Origin: Methylomicrobium sp035916875 | GTDB taxonomy: Bacteria > Pseudomonadota > Gammaproteobacteria > Methylococcales > Methylomonadaceae | Direction: 5' to 3' | NCBI RefSeq assembly: GCF_035916875.1 | Contig: NZ_JAXUHN010000054.1 | Span: 1-55,750, forward strand | Length of the DNA stretch: 55,750 nt | Shown here: positions 25,560-34,825 of the stretch, one piece after another | Layout of the letters: each line of letters starts with the position of its first letter | Position numbering within the stretch: the stretch's first letter is position 1 | Notes under the pieces: generated by a model | Database searches by the model: none | Told to the model about the DNA's origin: nothing | What the model saw: the letters and a program-made list of their open reading frames with translations, nothing else | Position numbers and translations under genes: made by a program

Positions 25560-26198
25560 TCAGATAATGACGGTTTTTTCGCGATATTCGCACAAGTCTT
25601 TAATCACGCAGCCTGGGCATTTCGGTTTTCGGGCCGTGCAGGTATAACGTCCGTGCAGAATCAGCAAATGATGTGCATCCTTCTTGTGTTTTCCGGGCGT
25701 CCATTTATCCAGTTTTTGTTCGACTTCGAGCACGTTCTTGCCGGGCGCAAGACCGGTCCGGTTCGCGACTCTAAAGATATGCGTGTCGACCGCGATCGTC
25801 GGCTGACCGAAAGCGGTGTTCAGAATCACATTGGCGGTTTTGCGCCCGACGCCGGGAAGCGCTTCCAATGCTTCCCGTGTTTTGGGTACTTCACCGCGAT
25901 GCTGGTCGAGAAGTTGCCGGCTTAGCGCGATGATGTTAGCGGCCTTGGTGTTGAATAGTCCGATCGTTTTGATGTGGTTCTTCAGTTCGTCCAAACCGAG
26001 CGCCAGAATGTCTTGCGGGGTGTTCGCGGTCCGAAACAGTTTGGCGGTGGCTTTGTTGACGCCCTTGTCGGTCGCCTGGGCAGACAGGACGACCGCGATC
26101 AATAACTCGAACGGCGTACGGTATTGCAGCTCGGTAGTCGGTTCGGGGATCGCTTCGGCTAGGCGGTCAAAAATCGCCAGTCTTTTGCTTGCATTCAT
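25560..26198 (-). CDS. nth: Endonuclease III
   Basis: Nth is a DNA glycosylase and AP lyase removing oxidised pyrimidines. From the ATG at 26198 (MNASKRLAIFDRL) it has 212 residues, as in E. coli (211). The helix-hairpin-helix and catalytic Lys are in LPGVGRKTANV, the catalytic Asp in VDTHIFRV, and the [4Fe-4S] ligands in CTARKPKCPGCVIKDLC. It is not followed by an rnf operon as in enteric bacteria. Confidence 0.97.
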   Translation of the reverse strand: MNASKRLAIFDRLAEAIPEPTTELQYRTPFELLIAVVLSAQATDKGVNKATAKLFRTANTPQDILALGLDELKNHIKTIGLFNTKAANIIALSRQLLDQHRGEVPKTREALEALPGVGRKTANVILNTAFGQPTIAVDTHIFRVANRTGLAPGKNVLEVEQKLDKWTPGKHKKDAHHLLILHGRYTCTARKPKCPGCVIKDLCEYREKTVII

Positions 26199-26710
26199 GG
26201 GATTTGGCTGTGTTCGATTCTGGCGTTCGCGGGTTTTCCGTTCCATGAGTCGCAATCATCAGTCTTTCCGCTACACGGTGAGCCGCAAAATACGGTCATT
26301 GTACAGCATATCCGCGCGCCTTCTCAGCATCTGTCGAAGTGCATTGGATGTTTCCTCCGGTGCATGCGTTATTGCGCTGGCGCTATCGGTAGGCGCGAGA
26401 ATTAGTTTCTTGAGGGGCAGGTGACTTTTTGGGGTGGAGTTTTCGGGGCAAGCCGAACCCGGCCCGGGAGTTTGCACTATCGATGCGCGCGCCGCTGCGC
26501 ATGTCGCCAAGCGCAATGCATTGGTGGATGAGGAAACGGCCGGTCTATCGCCGTTCTTGCGGGATATTCGCTTAACGGCGCACCTGATCCATCTTTGTTC
26601 GAGACAGGAGGATCTACAGGTGTATAAAACCCTGCGGCATCGGCGCATCAGCCGATGCCGCAGGCGGCTAGCGAATCAGCGGACCGAGAGGTTGTCAAAC
26701 CATAATAAAA
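26199..26710. repeat. Intergenic region with a long perfect hairpin
   Basis: About 510 bases with no convincing gene. Open frames on both strands (26271-26648 and 26434-26721) lack ribosome-binding sites and have arginine-, proline- or alanine-rich shadow-like compositions. At 26631-26664 there is a perfect 14-bp GC-rich hairpin with a six-base loop, the strongest palindrome in the window. It has no T-tract. Confidence 0.6.
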
Positions 26711-26739
26711 AACCCGCCTAAGAGCTTCCTAGGCGGGTT
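26711..26739 (-). terminator. Cold-shock gene terminator
   Basis: A perfect ten-base stem (26711-26720 with 26730-26739) and nine-base loop, followed on the minus strand by six T (forward 26705-26710 are A). It directly follows the cold-shock gene. Confidence 0.85.
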
Positions 26740-26748
26740 TGATCTGGT

Positions 26749-26958
26749 TTAGACCGGCGTTACATTCTCGGCTTGTGGCCCTTTTTGGCCTTGAGTCACT
26801 TTCATCGTGACTTTTTGGCCTTCGCGTAACGTTTTCCGGCCGCTGCCGTTAATTGCGCTGTGGTGAACAAAAACATCCTTGCCGCCTTCCTGGGCGATGA
26901 AGCCAAAGCCCTTCTCATCATTGAACCATTTAACGGTGCCTGTAACCAGATCTGACAT
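26749..26958 (-). CDS. Cold-shock protein (CspA family)
   Basis: A 69-residue single cold-shock domain that binds single-stranded nucleic acids and melts RNA structure. RNP1 (KGFGFI) and RNP2 (VFVHHSAI) are intact. I chose the ATG at 26958 (MSDLVTGTVKWFNDEKGFG), preceded by AGAAGAG; a longer start adds an unrelated leader. It is monocistronic, with its own terminator. The long upstream untranslated stretch is typical of the family. Confidence 0.96.
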   Translation of the reverse strand: MSDLVTGTVKWFNDEKGFGFIAQEGGKDVFVHHSAINGSGRKTLREGQKVTMKVTQGQKGPQAENVTPV

Positions 26959-27085
26959 AAAATACTCTTCTGAAAAACCGCCAATTGTCTTGGCGCAAAA
27001 CATCCGAACGGATAATCCATCCGGCTCATTCTTTGTAGAAAGCCAATAGTAGCACTAAATGCGGGAATTGGGCAGAACTATTTCA

Positions 27086-28042
27086 CTAACGGTATCTACT
27101 AGATCGTTTGACCGCAGGCCGGTTGCCGTCGGCAGGGATATCGGCGTCCGCATGGAGCGCCTTCGTGCGGCCTCCGGGCTGGTGTTGACCGCCGTATTCG
27201 TGCAGCAACAGTGCGGAGAATATCGATAGCGCGCCGGCCAGCACATTCGGCGTGATCGGTTCGTGATTGACCGCATGGCCGAGCAGCAGCGCCAGGACCG
27301 GAGAAATCAGCGTGATCAGCGCCACGCGTGTCGCCGAGAGCTGAGTCAGCAAATAATAATACAGCACGAAACCCGCGGTCGTTGCAATCACGCCCAGGTA
27401 AACGATCGAAACGACGCTCGGCAGCGTGAAGCGCCCTGGCCATTCGCCGTCGAAAACGCCCCAGGTCAGCAAATAGGCAGGCAGCGCGACCAACAGGCCG
27501 CCTGCGACCTGAGCCAACGCCGGGACCCCGGCATCAATCCGTTTGATCCATAACGCGCTGAACGAATGCAAAAAAACGCCGAAAATGACTGCGGCGATTC
27601 CCAACACGGCGTCCCGGCCCAGCGTCAGGGCCGAGCCAAACATGATCGCGAGTCCGCCGACGCCAAGCAGATAGCTGAGCAACTTACCGAAATTTAGCTC
27701 GCGCTGCCCAAGCCAAAGGCTTGCGAGCAATGCGGTGATCAGCGGCGTGAGGCCGAACAGCACCGAAATCCAGCCGGAGGGAATAAACTGCGCGGCCCAA
27801 TACACCACGACCATCGATCCGTAGATCTGAAGCGCGGCTGCCAGATATGTCAGACGGGCCTTGCGGCGCCATGTCAGGCGCTGTTTCATGATCAGCAATA
27901 ATATGACGATGCAGAAGGTGCCGATTACCATGCGCCCGGTCACGCCGAACAGAAAACCGGGACCTTCGGCGCTCCATTTGATTGCCAAGGGGGTCGTGGC
28001 CCACAACAAAACAACACTGAGATAGGCGATTGCAATACGCAT
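27086..28042 (-). CDS. EamA/DMT-family membrane transporter
   Basis: A 318-residue inner-membrane protein with about ten hydrophobic helices arranged as two EamA repeats (about residues 5-135 and 145-280), as in the drug/metabolite transporter superfamily. The substrate is not predictable. A polar tail of about 35 residues after EYGGQHQPGG is longer than usual. It stands alone, and its start has no strong ribosome-binding site. Confidence 0.88.
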   Translation of the reverse strand: MRIAIAYLSVVLLWATTPLAIKWSAEGPGFLFGVTGRMVIGTFCIVILLLIMKQRLTWRRKARLTYLAAALQIYGSMVVVYWAAQFIPSGWISVLFGLTPLITALLASLWLGQRELNFGKLLSYLLGVGGLAIMFGSALTLGRDAVLGIAAVIFGVFLHSFSALWIKRIDAGVPALAQVAGGLLVALPAYLLTWGVFDGEWPGRFTLPSVVSIVYLGVIATTAGFVLYYYLLTQLSATRVALITLISPVLALLLGHAVNHEPITPNVLAGALSIFSALLLHEYGGQHQPGGRTKALHADADIPADGNRPAVKRSSRYR

Positions 28043-28194
28043 GAATGTAGAAAATGGTTTGTGTAATGAGTCAATGGTATGATGGACTGGAAACTTTTAC
28101 CTGCATTTTACGACTAACCTGTTAGGAAACATCCTGTTCGGGCACTGCCGTAACGCATGGCCGACAGACTTAATGACTGGCTTAGGAGTTCACC

Positions 28195-28557
28195 ATGGGC
28201 GAATCGACGACACCAAACGATGCTGAAAAGATGGCGTCTTTAAAAACGCTGACGGGGATTGTTTATTTATGTCAGGTATTGGCGTTCGGATTTGCCGGCC
28301 TGACCTTGCTGATAGGGGTCGTGATCAATTTCATGAAGCGGGACGAAGTCAAGGGAACCTGGCTCGAGTCGCATTTCGAATGGCAGATCAATACGGTGTG
28401 GATTACTTTGGCCGGATTTGCTGTGGCCGGGTTTTTGATGTTTTCCGGCATCGGCTATTTTCTTTTGTTGCCAATTATCTTGCTGCTGATTTACCGGATC
28501 GTGATCGGCTGGATGGCATGGACTGCTGAAAAACCGGTCAAGCATCTCCTTCAATAG
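28195..28557 (+). CDS. Small membrane protein (DUF4870-like)
   Basis: A 120-residue protein with three hydrophobic segments (about 20-47, 67-88 and 89-110). The arrangement HFEWQINTVW then LLLIYRIVIGWMAW resembles DUF4870-type membrane proteins, whose function is unknown. A TAGGAG site precedes the start. Its end overlaps the end of the convergent ampD by 20 bases. Confidence 0.8.
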   Translation: MGESTTPNDAEKMASLKTLTGIVYLCQVLAFGFAGLTLLIGVVINFMKRDEVKGTWLESHFEWQINTVWITLAGFAVAGFLMFSGIGYFLLLPIILLLIYRIVIGWMAWTAEKPVKHLLQ

Positions 28558-29131
28558 GGCTATATTCCTGCGGCGGCTTGGCAGGGGGGGGATCCAGTAG
28601 TTGCCGCAGCTTTGCCCAATCAAACGTCGCGCCGGGATCGGTCTTGCGTCCTGGCGCAATATCGCTGTGTCCGGCGATGCGTTGTTTCGATAGTTTCGGG
28701 TAGGTTTCCAATAAGGCGGTTATCGCCGCCGCCAATTGCCGGTATTGCGCGTCGGTATAAGCGGTCGTCTCCGTCCCTTCCAGCTCAATCCCGATCGAAA
28801 ACTCATTGCATCTCTCGCGTCCCTGATACGATGATGCTCCGGCGTGCCAGGCGCGTTTGTCGAAAGGCACATACTGCGTGATTTCCCCGTTGCGTTTGAT
28901 CAGCAAATGCGCCGATACCTGCAATTGATGAATACTCTCGAAATACGGGTGCGCCGCCGCATCCAATCGATTGAGGAATAATTGATCTATGTAGGGGTGG
29001 CCAAACTCGCCCGGCGGCAGGCTGATGCAATGAATTACGATCAGCGAAATATCGTCAGCGCCAGGTCTGTCATCAAAATTGGGCGATTCAAGCCGGGTAA
29101 CTCCGGACAGCCAGTGCCGATCGATTATCAT
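28538..29131 (-). CDS. ampD: 1,6-Anhydro-N-acetylmuramyl-L-alanine amidase AmpD
   Basis: AmpD is the cytoplasmic zinc amidase that strips peptides from anhydromuropeptides during cell-wall recycling; loss induces AmpC beta-lactamase in some bacteria. The 197 residues fit the family. Zinc ligands are visible: His34 in VIHCISLP, and the His and Asp of AGHSDIAPGRKTDPG. FSIGIELEG is also conserved. It lies close to a lytic transglycosylase gene (mltB), which generates AmpD's substrates, although on the opposite strand. Confidence 0.96.
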   Translation of the reverse strand: MIIDRHWLSGVTRLESPNFDDRPGADDISLIVIHCISLPPGEFGHPYIDQLFLNRLDAAAHPYFESIHQLQVSAHLLIKRNGEITQYVPFDKRAWHAGASSYQGRERCNEFSIGIELEGTETTAYTDAQYRQLAAAITALLETYPKLSKQRIAGHSDIAPGRKTDPGATFDWAKLRQLLDPPPAKPPQEYSPIEGDA

Positions 29132-29571
29132 GGGAAACTATAATGTGAAAAAAGTAAGCCGCTTGCCGCAGTTATCGCCGATCGGCTTTTCTATTATTTC
29201 TCGAAAACCGTGTCAAAGCTAGTCCAACACAACACTAAATGAACAAAAATAATGCAATTTCGGTAAGAAATCCGTGCCGCGCAAAGGGAATAGGGGCTGG
29301 CAAAACCAGGCTGCCTGAAAATAGGTTGTTGGTTGGCAAAAATGATGAAAAAATATCCATAATGATTGCCGGTTAATCGGCAGGATCGCGCCTCGGCGAG
29401 GCGCCGGGTAAAAATGGCCCCCACTAGGTTTTGGCACCCTAATTTGGCGGGAACGGACTGACCCCGGATGGAATCTAACTTTTTTTTGCGCTGAACGAAG
29501 CAAGCCGAAAAAGTCCGATATCAAACTTTTCAATCGCCTGCCTGAAAAAATTACATGCATTGAGGATCATC
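29132..29571. other. Intergenic region between ampD and mltB
   Basis: About 440 bases without a supported gene. There is a near-perfect palindrome at 29388-29404 (eight-base arms around one base). The segment after it (29412-29480) reads like a worn piece of inserted DNA, but I cannot identify it. Confidence 0.4.
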
Positions 29572-30663
29572 TTGACTACTCGAATTTTGAAGCATTTCTC
29601 TATCGCGGCATTGGCCGTGTTGTTCGCCGGCTGCGCAAGCGATGCGCATAAATCACGCGAGCAGTACAGCTATCAAGGACCGCAAGCGCCGATTGCGCCT
29701 TACCCGAACCCCGGCATGCAGCCGCCTGTCGCGCAATATCCGGCGATACCCAGCCAGCCGTCGTCCTACCGTGGTTATTCGTCGACGGTGCTTGCCGGTA
29801 TTTACGCCAATTATCCAGCCGTGCGCGGCTTTATTCGCGACATGGTGAGCAAGCACGGGTTTTCGGAAAGCTATCTGAACGGGCTATTTTCTCGCGCCAA
29901 TCGTCTGGATTCGGTGATTCGTTTGGAAAGCCCCGCGCCTTCGCAGACCCCCTCCACGCCAAGACCTGGCAGTTGGACGCGCTATCGAAACAAGTTTTTG
30001 ACCGAGCAGCATATCCAAAACGGCGCGAACTTCTGGCTCGATAATGCGGACGTGATCCGCAGAGCCAGCGCGACATACGGCGTCGATCCGGAATACATCG
30101 TCGCGATCATTGGAGTCGAAACCTATTTCGGCCGCAATTTCGGCAAGACCAATATCTTCGATTCGTTGACGACGCTATCGTTTGATACTTATCGGCGTTC
30201 AAACTTTTTCAAATCCGAACTCGAAAGTTTTTTGCTGATGGCGCGCGAAGAAGGCTTCGATCCGCGCGAACCGGAAGGCTCCTGGGCCGGCGCGATGGGT
30301 TACGGACAATTCATGCCGAGCAGCTTCCGCCGTTTGGCGATCGATTTCAACCACGATGGACAACGGGATCTTTGGCATCCGCATGATGCGATCGGCAGCG
30401 TTGCTCATTATTTTTCGAAAAACGGCTGGCATTATAACGGCCAGGTCGCCAGACCGGGCAATATTGCGCGAAATGATGATGCGGTAATCGAACTGAGCAC
30501 CTACGAAGGCAACGAATACTGGCGTATCTTTCCTAATTTCAAGGTGATCAAGCGCTATAACAACAGCAACAAGTATGCGATGGCCGTGCATCAACTGGCG
30601 CAAGCCATCAAACAGCGCGTGGAGAGTTCGAAGGCGGTCATTCGTTCATCCAGTGCGCGATAG
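29572..30663 (+). CDS. mltB: Membrane-bound lytic murein transglycosylase B
   Basis: MltB cleaves the MurNAc-GlcNAc bond of peptidoglycan with formation of 1,6-anhydromuramyl ends. I favour the TTG at 29572, six bases after a GAGG, giving 363 residues. The lipobox LFAGC places the lipidated Cys at about residue 20 and the enzyme on the outer membrane's inner face. The catalytic Glu is in IIGVETYFGRNFG. GAMGYGQFMPSSFR and DFNHDGQRDLW are signature blocks. A Pro/Tyr/Gln-rich linker (about 30-65) precedes the catalytic domain. Confidence 0.95.
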   Translation: MTTRILKHFSIAALAVLFAGCASDAHKSREQYSYQGPQAPIAPYPNPGMQPPVAQYPAIPSQPSSYRGYSSTVLAGIYANYPAVRGFIRDMVSKHGFSESYLNGLFSRANRLDSVIRLESPAPSQTPSTPRPGSWTRYRNKFLTEQHIQNGANFWLDNADVIRRASATYGVDPEYIVAIIGVETYFGRNFGKTNIFDSLTTLSFDTYRRSNFFKSELESFLLMAREEGFDPREPEGSWAGAMGYGQFMPSSFRRLAIDFNHDGQRDLWHPHDAIGSVAHYFSKNGWHYNGQVARPGNIARNDDAVIELSTYEGNEYWRIFPNFKVIKRYNNSNKYAMAVHQLAQAIKQRVESSKAVIRSSSAR

Positions 30664-30719
30664 CCTTCTTTTTACATTCCCACGCACTGCGCGGAAACGC
30701 GCTTAATTCTAAAGCTTGA

Positions 30720-31550
30720 ATGACTTCACTAATAGTGTTAGATATAAAGCCCTATCTCGAAGAAGACATCGGTTCCGGCGACATTACCGCCGCGATTATT
30801 CCCGCTACCGTCGCCGCCGAAGCGGAGGTCTTGACCCGCGAGGCGATGGTGCTGTGCGGACAAGCCTGGTTCGATGCGGTCTTCAAGGAACTGGATCCGC
30901 GCGTCCGGATCGCATGGTTGTGCGGGGAAGGCGAGATGGTCATGGCCGGCGCAACCTTGTGCAGGCTCGACGGCGCTGCCCGAGCCCTGCTGACCGGCGA
31001 ACGCACCGCGCTGAATCTGCTGCAAACCTTGTCGGCCACCGCGACCGTCGCGAGGCAATATGCCGATGCAGTGACCGGAACCGGCTGTAAGGTGCTCGAC
31101 ACCCGTAAAACCATTCCGGGGCTCAGGCAGGCGCAAAAATACGCGGTGTCTGTCGGCGGCTGTCATAATCACCGCATCGGTTTGTACGACGGCGTCTTGA
31201 TCAAGGAAAACCATATCCTGGCGGCAGGATCGATCGGCCAAGCGATCCGGATCGCACGCGAGTTGACCACTGCGCCTGTCGAAGTCGAGGTCGAAACCCT
31301 GGAGCAATTGCAAGAAGCGCTCGCGGCCAAGCCCGACCGCATCATGCTGGACAATTTCAGATTCGAGGACCTCCGCGCCGCGGTTAAAATCGCGGCCGGT
31401 CGGGTCGAGCTTGAAGCTTCCGGCAACATTGGCCTGGACAATATCCGCACCATCGCCGAAACCGGCGTCGATTTCATCTCGATAGGCGCGCTAACCAAGC
31501 ATGTCAAGGCGGTCGATCTGTCGATGCGGATCAAGCTGGCGCACGGATGA
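30720..31550 (+). CDS. nadC: Nicotinate-nucleotide pyrophosphorylase (carboxylating)
   Basis: NadC converts quinolinate and phosphoribosyl pyrophosphate to nicotinate mononucleotide, the last pathway-specific step of de novo NAD synthesis. The 276 residues are normal. Substrate-binding blocks are GSGDITAAIIP, ERTALNLLQTLSATAT, LDTRKTIPGLRQAQKYAV and GGCHNHRIGLYDGVLIKENH, followed by EVEVETLEQ and MLDNF. It overlaps the next gene by four bases and begins a stretch of NAD-related genes. Confidence 0.97.
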   Translation: MTSLIVLDIKPYLEEDIGSGDITAAIIPATVAAEAEVLTREAMVLCGQAWFDAVFKELDPRVRIAWLCGEGEMVMAGATLCRLDGAARALLTGERTALNLLQTLSATATVARQYADAVTGTGCKVLDTRKTIPGLRQAQKYAVSVGGCHNHRIGLYDGVLIKENHILAAGSIGQAIRIARELTTAPVEVEVETLEQLQEALAAKPDRIMLDNFRFEDLRAAVKIAAGRVELEASGNIGLDNIRTIAETGVDFISIGALTKHVKAVDLSMRIKLAHG

Positions 31551-32029
31551 TCGAAAATCCTTCCGGACTTGCAAAACTGATCAGTCACGGCGTCTATGTG
31601 ATCGGCGTCAGTGATGGCGAACACCAAAACGCCTTCACCGCCGCCTGGGTGATGCAGGTCTCCTTCGATCCTTTTCTGTTGGCGATCAGCATCAATCCCG
31701 AGCATTATTCCTATCAACTGCTCAAGGCGGGCGGCATCTGCACGGTCAACGTGCTTGGGCGGGATCAATATGCTATCGCTGAACATTTCGGCCGCTCTAT
31801 TAAAGACAAGATGGCCGGTTTCGACTGGCGCACCGCTGTTACCGGCGCCCCCGTCCTGAGCTGCGGCTTGGGTTATTTCGATTGCAGAGTTAGTCATTAT
31901 GCCGATGCCGGCGATCACAGGATCGCGGTATGTAAGGTTCTTGCCGGCGCTACGCTGCATGCGGGGCAGCCGCTGTTTTACAACCAAACCGGCGACCTGG
32001 ACGGCAGCCGCGAATTTTATAAGACATAA
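31547..32029 (+). CDS. Flavin-reductase-like FMN-binding protein
   Basis: A 160-residue protein with the flavin reductase split-barrel fold (FTAAWVMQVSFDPFLLAISINPEHYSY, GGICTVNVLGRDQ). Relatives reduce FMN or FAD with NAD(P)H, or bind flavin for other purposes. ATGA overlap with nadC couples its translation to it. What flavin chemistry it serves next to NAD synthesis is not evident. Confidence 0.88.
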   Translation: MIENPSGLAKLISHGVYVIGVSDGEHQNAFTAAWVMQVSFDPFLLAISINPEHYSYQLLKAGGICTVNVLGRDQYAIAEHFGRSIKDKMAGFDWRTAVTGAPVLSCGLGYFDCRVSHYADAGDHRIAVCKVLAGATLHAGQPLFYNQTGDLDGSREFYKT

Positions 32030-32128
32030 TACAGCGCGCTGCCGGTTTACCCCCCTGCCAGTATTCTTTCGAGTCGCCAGAGGACTATAATCGCGGACAA
32101 AACTCAGTCGAGTACAGGAGATCGGACC

Positions 32129-32725
32129 ATGACCTTGCAGAAGTTACACGAAGAAATTGATCTGACCGAAGAAGAGTATCTCAAATCCGAACTGACTTCC
32201 GACATCAAGCACGAATTCATCGACGGACGGATTTATGCGATGGCCGGCGCGGGGTATAACCACAATTGCATAGCCGGCAACGTTTTCGGCAATTTGAGAA
32301 ACCATCTCAGAGGCAATCCCTGTACGCCTTTCATGGCCGACATGAAAGTTCGGCTCGGCAAGGATTACGTGCACCCGGACGTGGTCGTCGATTGCAGCAA
32401 GATGAGCGGTGCCGATACCTACTCGGAAAATCCGCTGCTGGTTGTCGAAGTCTTGTCGCGGTCGACCCGCAAGACCGATGCGACCGTAAAACTGCTGCGC
32501 TATATCAATCTGCCGTCCGTACAGGAATATGTGATGATTGAATCGGACTTCGTGTCGGTGCAAGTGCTGCGCAGACATAATCATTGGCTGTCCGAATATT
32601 ATTTCCTGGGCGACTCGGTGACGTTCGAATCTATCGGACTGACGCTGACGGTCGAAGAAATCTATGACCGCGTGGACAATGCCGATATGAATGAATTCCG
32701 GCAGGAAATGCGGTCTAAGGAATAG
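32129..32725 (+). CDS. Uma2-family (DUF820) predicted nuclease
   Basis: A 198-residue protein of the Uma2/DUF820 family, a PD-(D/E)XK-type restriction-endonuclease fold abundant in cyanobacteria. The start of the fold is EYLKSELTSDIKHEFIDGRIYAM, and the catalytic core includes VHPDVVVDC and LLVVEVLSRSTRKTD, with Asp, Glu and Lys in the expected order. AGGAGA precedes the start. The biological role of this family is unknown. It sits inside an otherwise NAD-related gene stretch. Confidence 0.88.
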   Translation: MTLQKLHEEIDLTEEEYLKSELTSDIKHEFIDGRIYAMAGAGYNHNCIAGNVFGNLRNHLRGNPCTPFMADMKVRLGKDYVHPDVVVDCSKMSGADTYSENPLLVVEVLSRSTRKTDATVKLLRYINLPSVQEYVMIESDFVSVQVLRRHNHWLSEYYFLGDSVTFESIGLTLTVEEIYDRVDNADMNEFRQEMRSKE

Positions 32726-32751
32726 ATGATGTTTCCAATCGCCTTCACAAA

Positions 32752-33336
32752 ATGAAATCAGACGCTATCGAGATCGGCGATGCCTTGCTGGTCATCGATA
32801 TTCAGAACGACTTCCTGCCCGGCGGCAGCCTCGCGGTATCTGGGAGTGAGCAAATCATTCCTGCCATTAATCGTTGCATCGAGAAATTCAATGCTATCGG
32901 CAATCCGATCTTTCTGACGCGCGACTGGCATCCGGTCGACCATTGGTCTTTTGCAGCGCAGAGCGGGCCTTGGCCGGCGCATTGCGTCGCGGGGACATTC
33001 GGCGCCGAATTTTCGGCGAATCTCTTGCAGCCGGAGAAGGCTCAAATAATTTCCAAAGGCGTGCGGCGTGAAAGCGAGGGGTATTCGGATTTCGAGGCTC
33101 CGGATTTACAGGCAAGACTCGAACGCGCCGGCATCAGACGGCTATTCGTCGCCGGCTTGGCGACCGATTATTGCGTCTTGTACACCGTGCTCGACGCGTT
33201 GAAATTGGGCTATCAGGTTTTTTTGTTGCAGGATGCGGTGCGGGCGGTCAATGTAAAGCCCGGTGACGGGGACATGGCCTTGCAGACGATGCGGCAAATC
33301 GGTGCCCAATTGATCAGCTCGGACCTGATTTCATGA
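32752..33336 (+). CDS. pncA: Nicotinamidase (pyrazinamidase) PncA
   Basis: PncA hydrolyses nicotinamide to nicotinate in NAD salvage. The 194 residues hold the catalytic triad: Asp in VIDIQNDFLPGGSL, Lys in SKGVRRESEGYSDF and Cys in GLATDYCVLYT. The metal-binding Asp/His are in TRDWHPVDHWSF and the later His in WPAHCVAGT. It overlaps pncB by four bases (ATGA), so the two consecutive salvage enzymes are translationally coupled. Confidence 0.95.
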   Translation: MKSDAIEIGDALLVIDIQNDFLPGGSLAVSGSEQIIPAINRCIEKFNAIGNPIFLTRDWHPVDHWSFAAQSGPWPAHCVAGTFGAEFSANLLQPEKAQIISKGVRRESEGYSDFEAPDLQARLERAGIRRLFVAGLATDYCVLYTVLDALKLGYQVFLLQDAVRAVNVKPGDGDMALQTMRQIGAQLISSDLIS

Positions 33337-34664
33337 TCGCAAACGATGCGCTGTTGACCGATCTGTACCAGTTGGCGATGATGCAAGGCTATTACGATCA
33401 GCGCATGCAGGAAACCGCCGTTTTCGAATTGTTCGTGCGCAGGCTGCCGGCCAGCCGCAGTTTTTTGGTCGCGGCGGGGCTTGAACAGGCAATCGATTAT
33501 CTGCAAAATCTGCGCTTTACGTCCGCCGAATTGGACTGGCTACAAGGTACGGGATTTTTCAACACGGATTTTTTGCAGTGGCTTGAAAATTTCCGCTTCA
33601 CCGGCGACGTGCATGCGATGGCGGAAGGCACCGTGTTTTTTCCGAACGAACCGATACTGCGCATCACCGCGCCGATCGCCGAAGCGCAATTCGTCGAAAG
33701 CCGGCTGATCAATATCCTGCATTTCCAGACCCTGATCGCCTCGAAAGCGGCGCGTTCGGTGCTGCTCGCGCCGGACAAAAAGCTGATCGAATTCGGATTT
33801 CGCCGCGCGCATGGCGGCGAGGCCGGGCTGTTGGCGGCCAGGGCCTCTTATTTGGCCGGTTTCAGCGGCACCGCGACGGTCGCCGCCGGCCGGCATTTCG
33901 GCATTCCGGTGTTCGGCACGATGGCGCATTCATTTATCCAGGCGCATCGGAGCGAAAGCGAGGCTTTCGAGCATTTTGCACTCGCCAATCTCCGCAATGT
34001 GGTGCTGCTGATCGATACCTACGATACCGAAGCCGGCGCGCAGAAGGTCGTCGAACTCGCGCCGAAACTCAAGGCTTTGGGCATCCCGATCAAGGGCGTG
34101 CGGCTCGACAGCGGCGATTTGGCTTCACATGCGCGCCACGTGCGCGAGATACTCGACGCGGCCGGACTTGCCGACACGACAATTTTTGCGAGCGGCAATA
34201 TCGATGAATACAGTCTTGAAAAATTGATCTTGGAACGCGCGCCGATCGACGGCTTCGGTATCGGCACGCATCTCGACACCTCCGAGGATGCGCCGTATCT
34301 GGATTGCGCTTACAAACTTCAGCAATATGCCGGCATTCCGCGCCGCAAGCGTTCCGAGGGCAAGGCGACCTGGCCCGGAGTCAAACAAGTCTATCGGCGT
34401 TTCGATGCCGACGGTTTGCTGACCGACGACACGATTACGTTGGTGGATGCGCCTTGTACAGGCGGGCCGCTGCTCAAGGCGATTATGCTGGGTGGCGAGC
34501 TGGTCGAGACGCTGCCAACGCTTGAGCGGATCAGGTTATATGCCGAAGATCAATTAAATCGCTTGCCGGAAAATTTGCGAGTATTAAAAAATGCGCAGCC
34601 TTATCCGGTGCGGATTTCCGCCGAGCTTTGCGCCTTGACTGAAAGCATGGATAAAAATCAATGA
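33333..34664 (+). CDS. pncB: Nicotinate phosphoribosyltransferase PncB
   Basis: PncB makes nicotinate mononucleotide from nicotinate, the product of the preceding PncA. The 443 residues are in the family range. Conserved segments include LLTDLYQLAMMQGYY, the loop GFRRAHGGEAGLLAARAS, GTMAHSFIQAH, LIDTYDTEAGAQKV, GVRLDSGDLASHAR and FGIGTHLDTS. The His of MAHSF is the expected phospho-histidine region. It overlaps pncA; with nadC upstream, both entry routes to nicotinate mononucleotide lie within 4 kb. Confidence 0.96.
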   Translation: MIANDALLTDLYQLAMMQGYYDQRMQETAVFELFVRRLPASRSFLVAAGLEQAIDYLQNLRFTSAELDWLQGTGFFNTDFLQWLENFRFTGDVHAMAEGTVFFPNEPILRITAPIAEAQFVESRLINILHFQTLIASKAARSVLLAPDKKLIEFGFRRAHGGEAGLLAARASYLAGFSGTATVAAGRHFGIPVFGTMAHSFIQAHRSESEAFEHFALANLRNVVLLIDTYDTEAGAQKVVELAPKLKALGIPIKGVRLDSGDLASHARHVREILDAAGLADTTIFASGNIDEYSLEKLILERAPIDGFGIGTHLDTSEDAPYLDCAYKLQQYAGIPRRKRSEGKATWPGVKQVYRRFDADGLLTDDTITLVDAPCTGGPLLKAIMLGGELVETLPTLERIRLYAEDQLNRLPENLRVLKNAQPYPVRISAELCALTESMDKNQ

Positions 34665-34825
34665 TTTTTATCCGGACGGGAAACCAATCGCGCCTTTCGC
34701 AAAAAACGCATGAGAGAGCGCTTTTGGCCTGTCGGCAGAAAACGGCTGCCCGAGTCCGGTCAGGGGGCTTATCCATGCTGTATCAAGCTTGTTATTAGTG
34801 TCAAAATCCAAGCCCGCCAAAGGAT

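Noticed and set aside
26271..26648. Minus-strand open frame of 125 codons, and an overlapping plus-strand frame at 26434-26721
   Set aside because: The compositions (Arg, Cys and Ala rich) look like random translation, starts lack ribosome-binding sites, and both run through the 14-base hairpin.
29412..29480. Segment suspected to be an insertion-sequence end
   Set aside because: No matching terminal repeat, target duplication or transposase piece could be found nearby.
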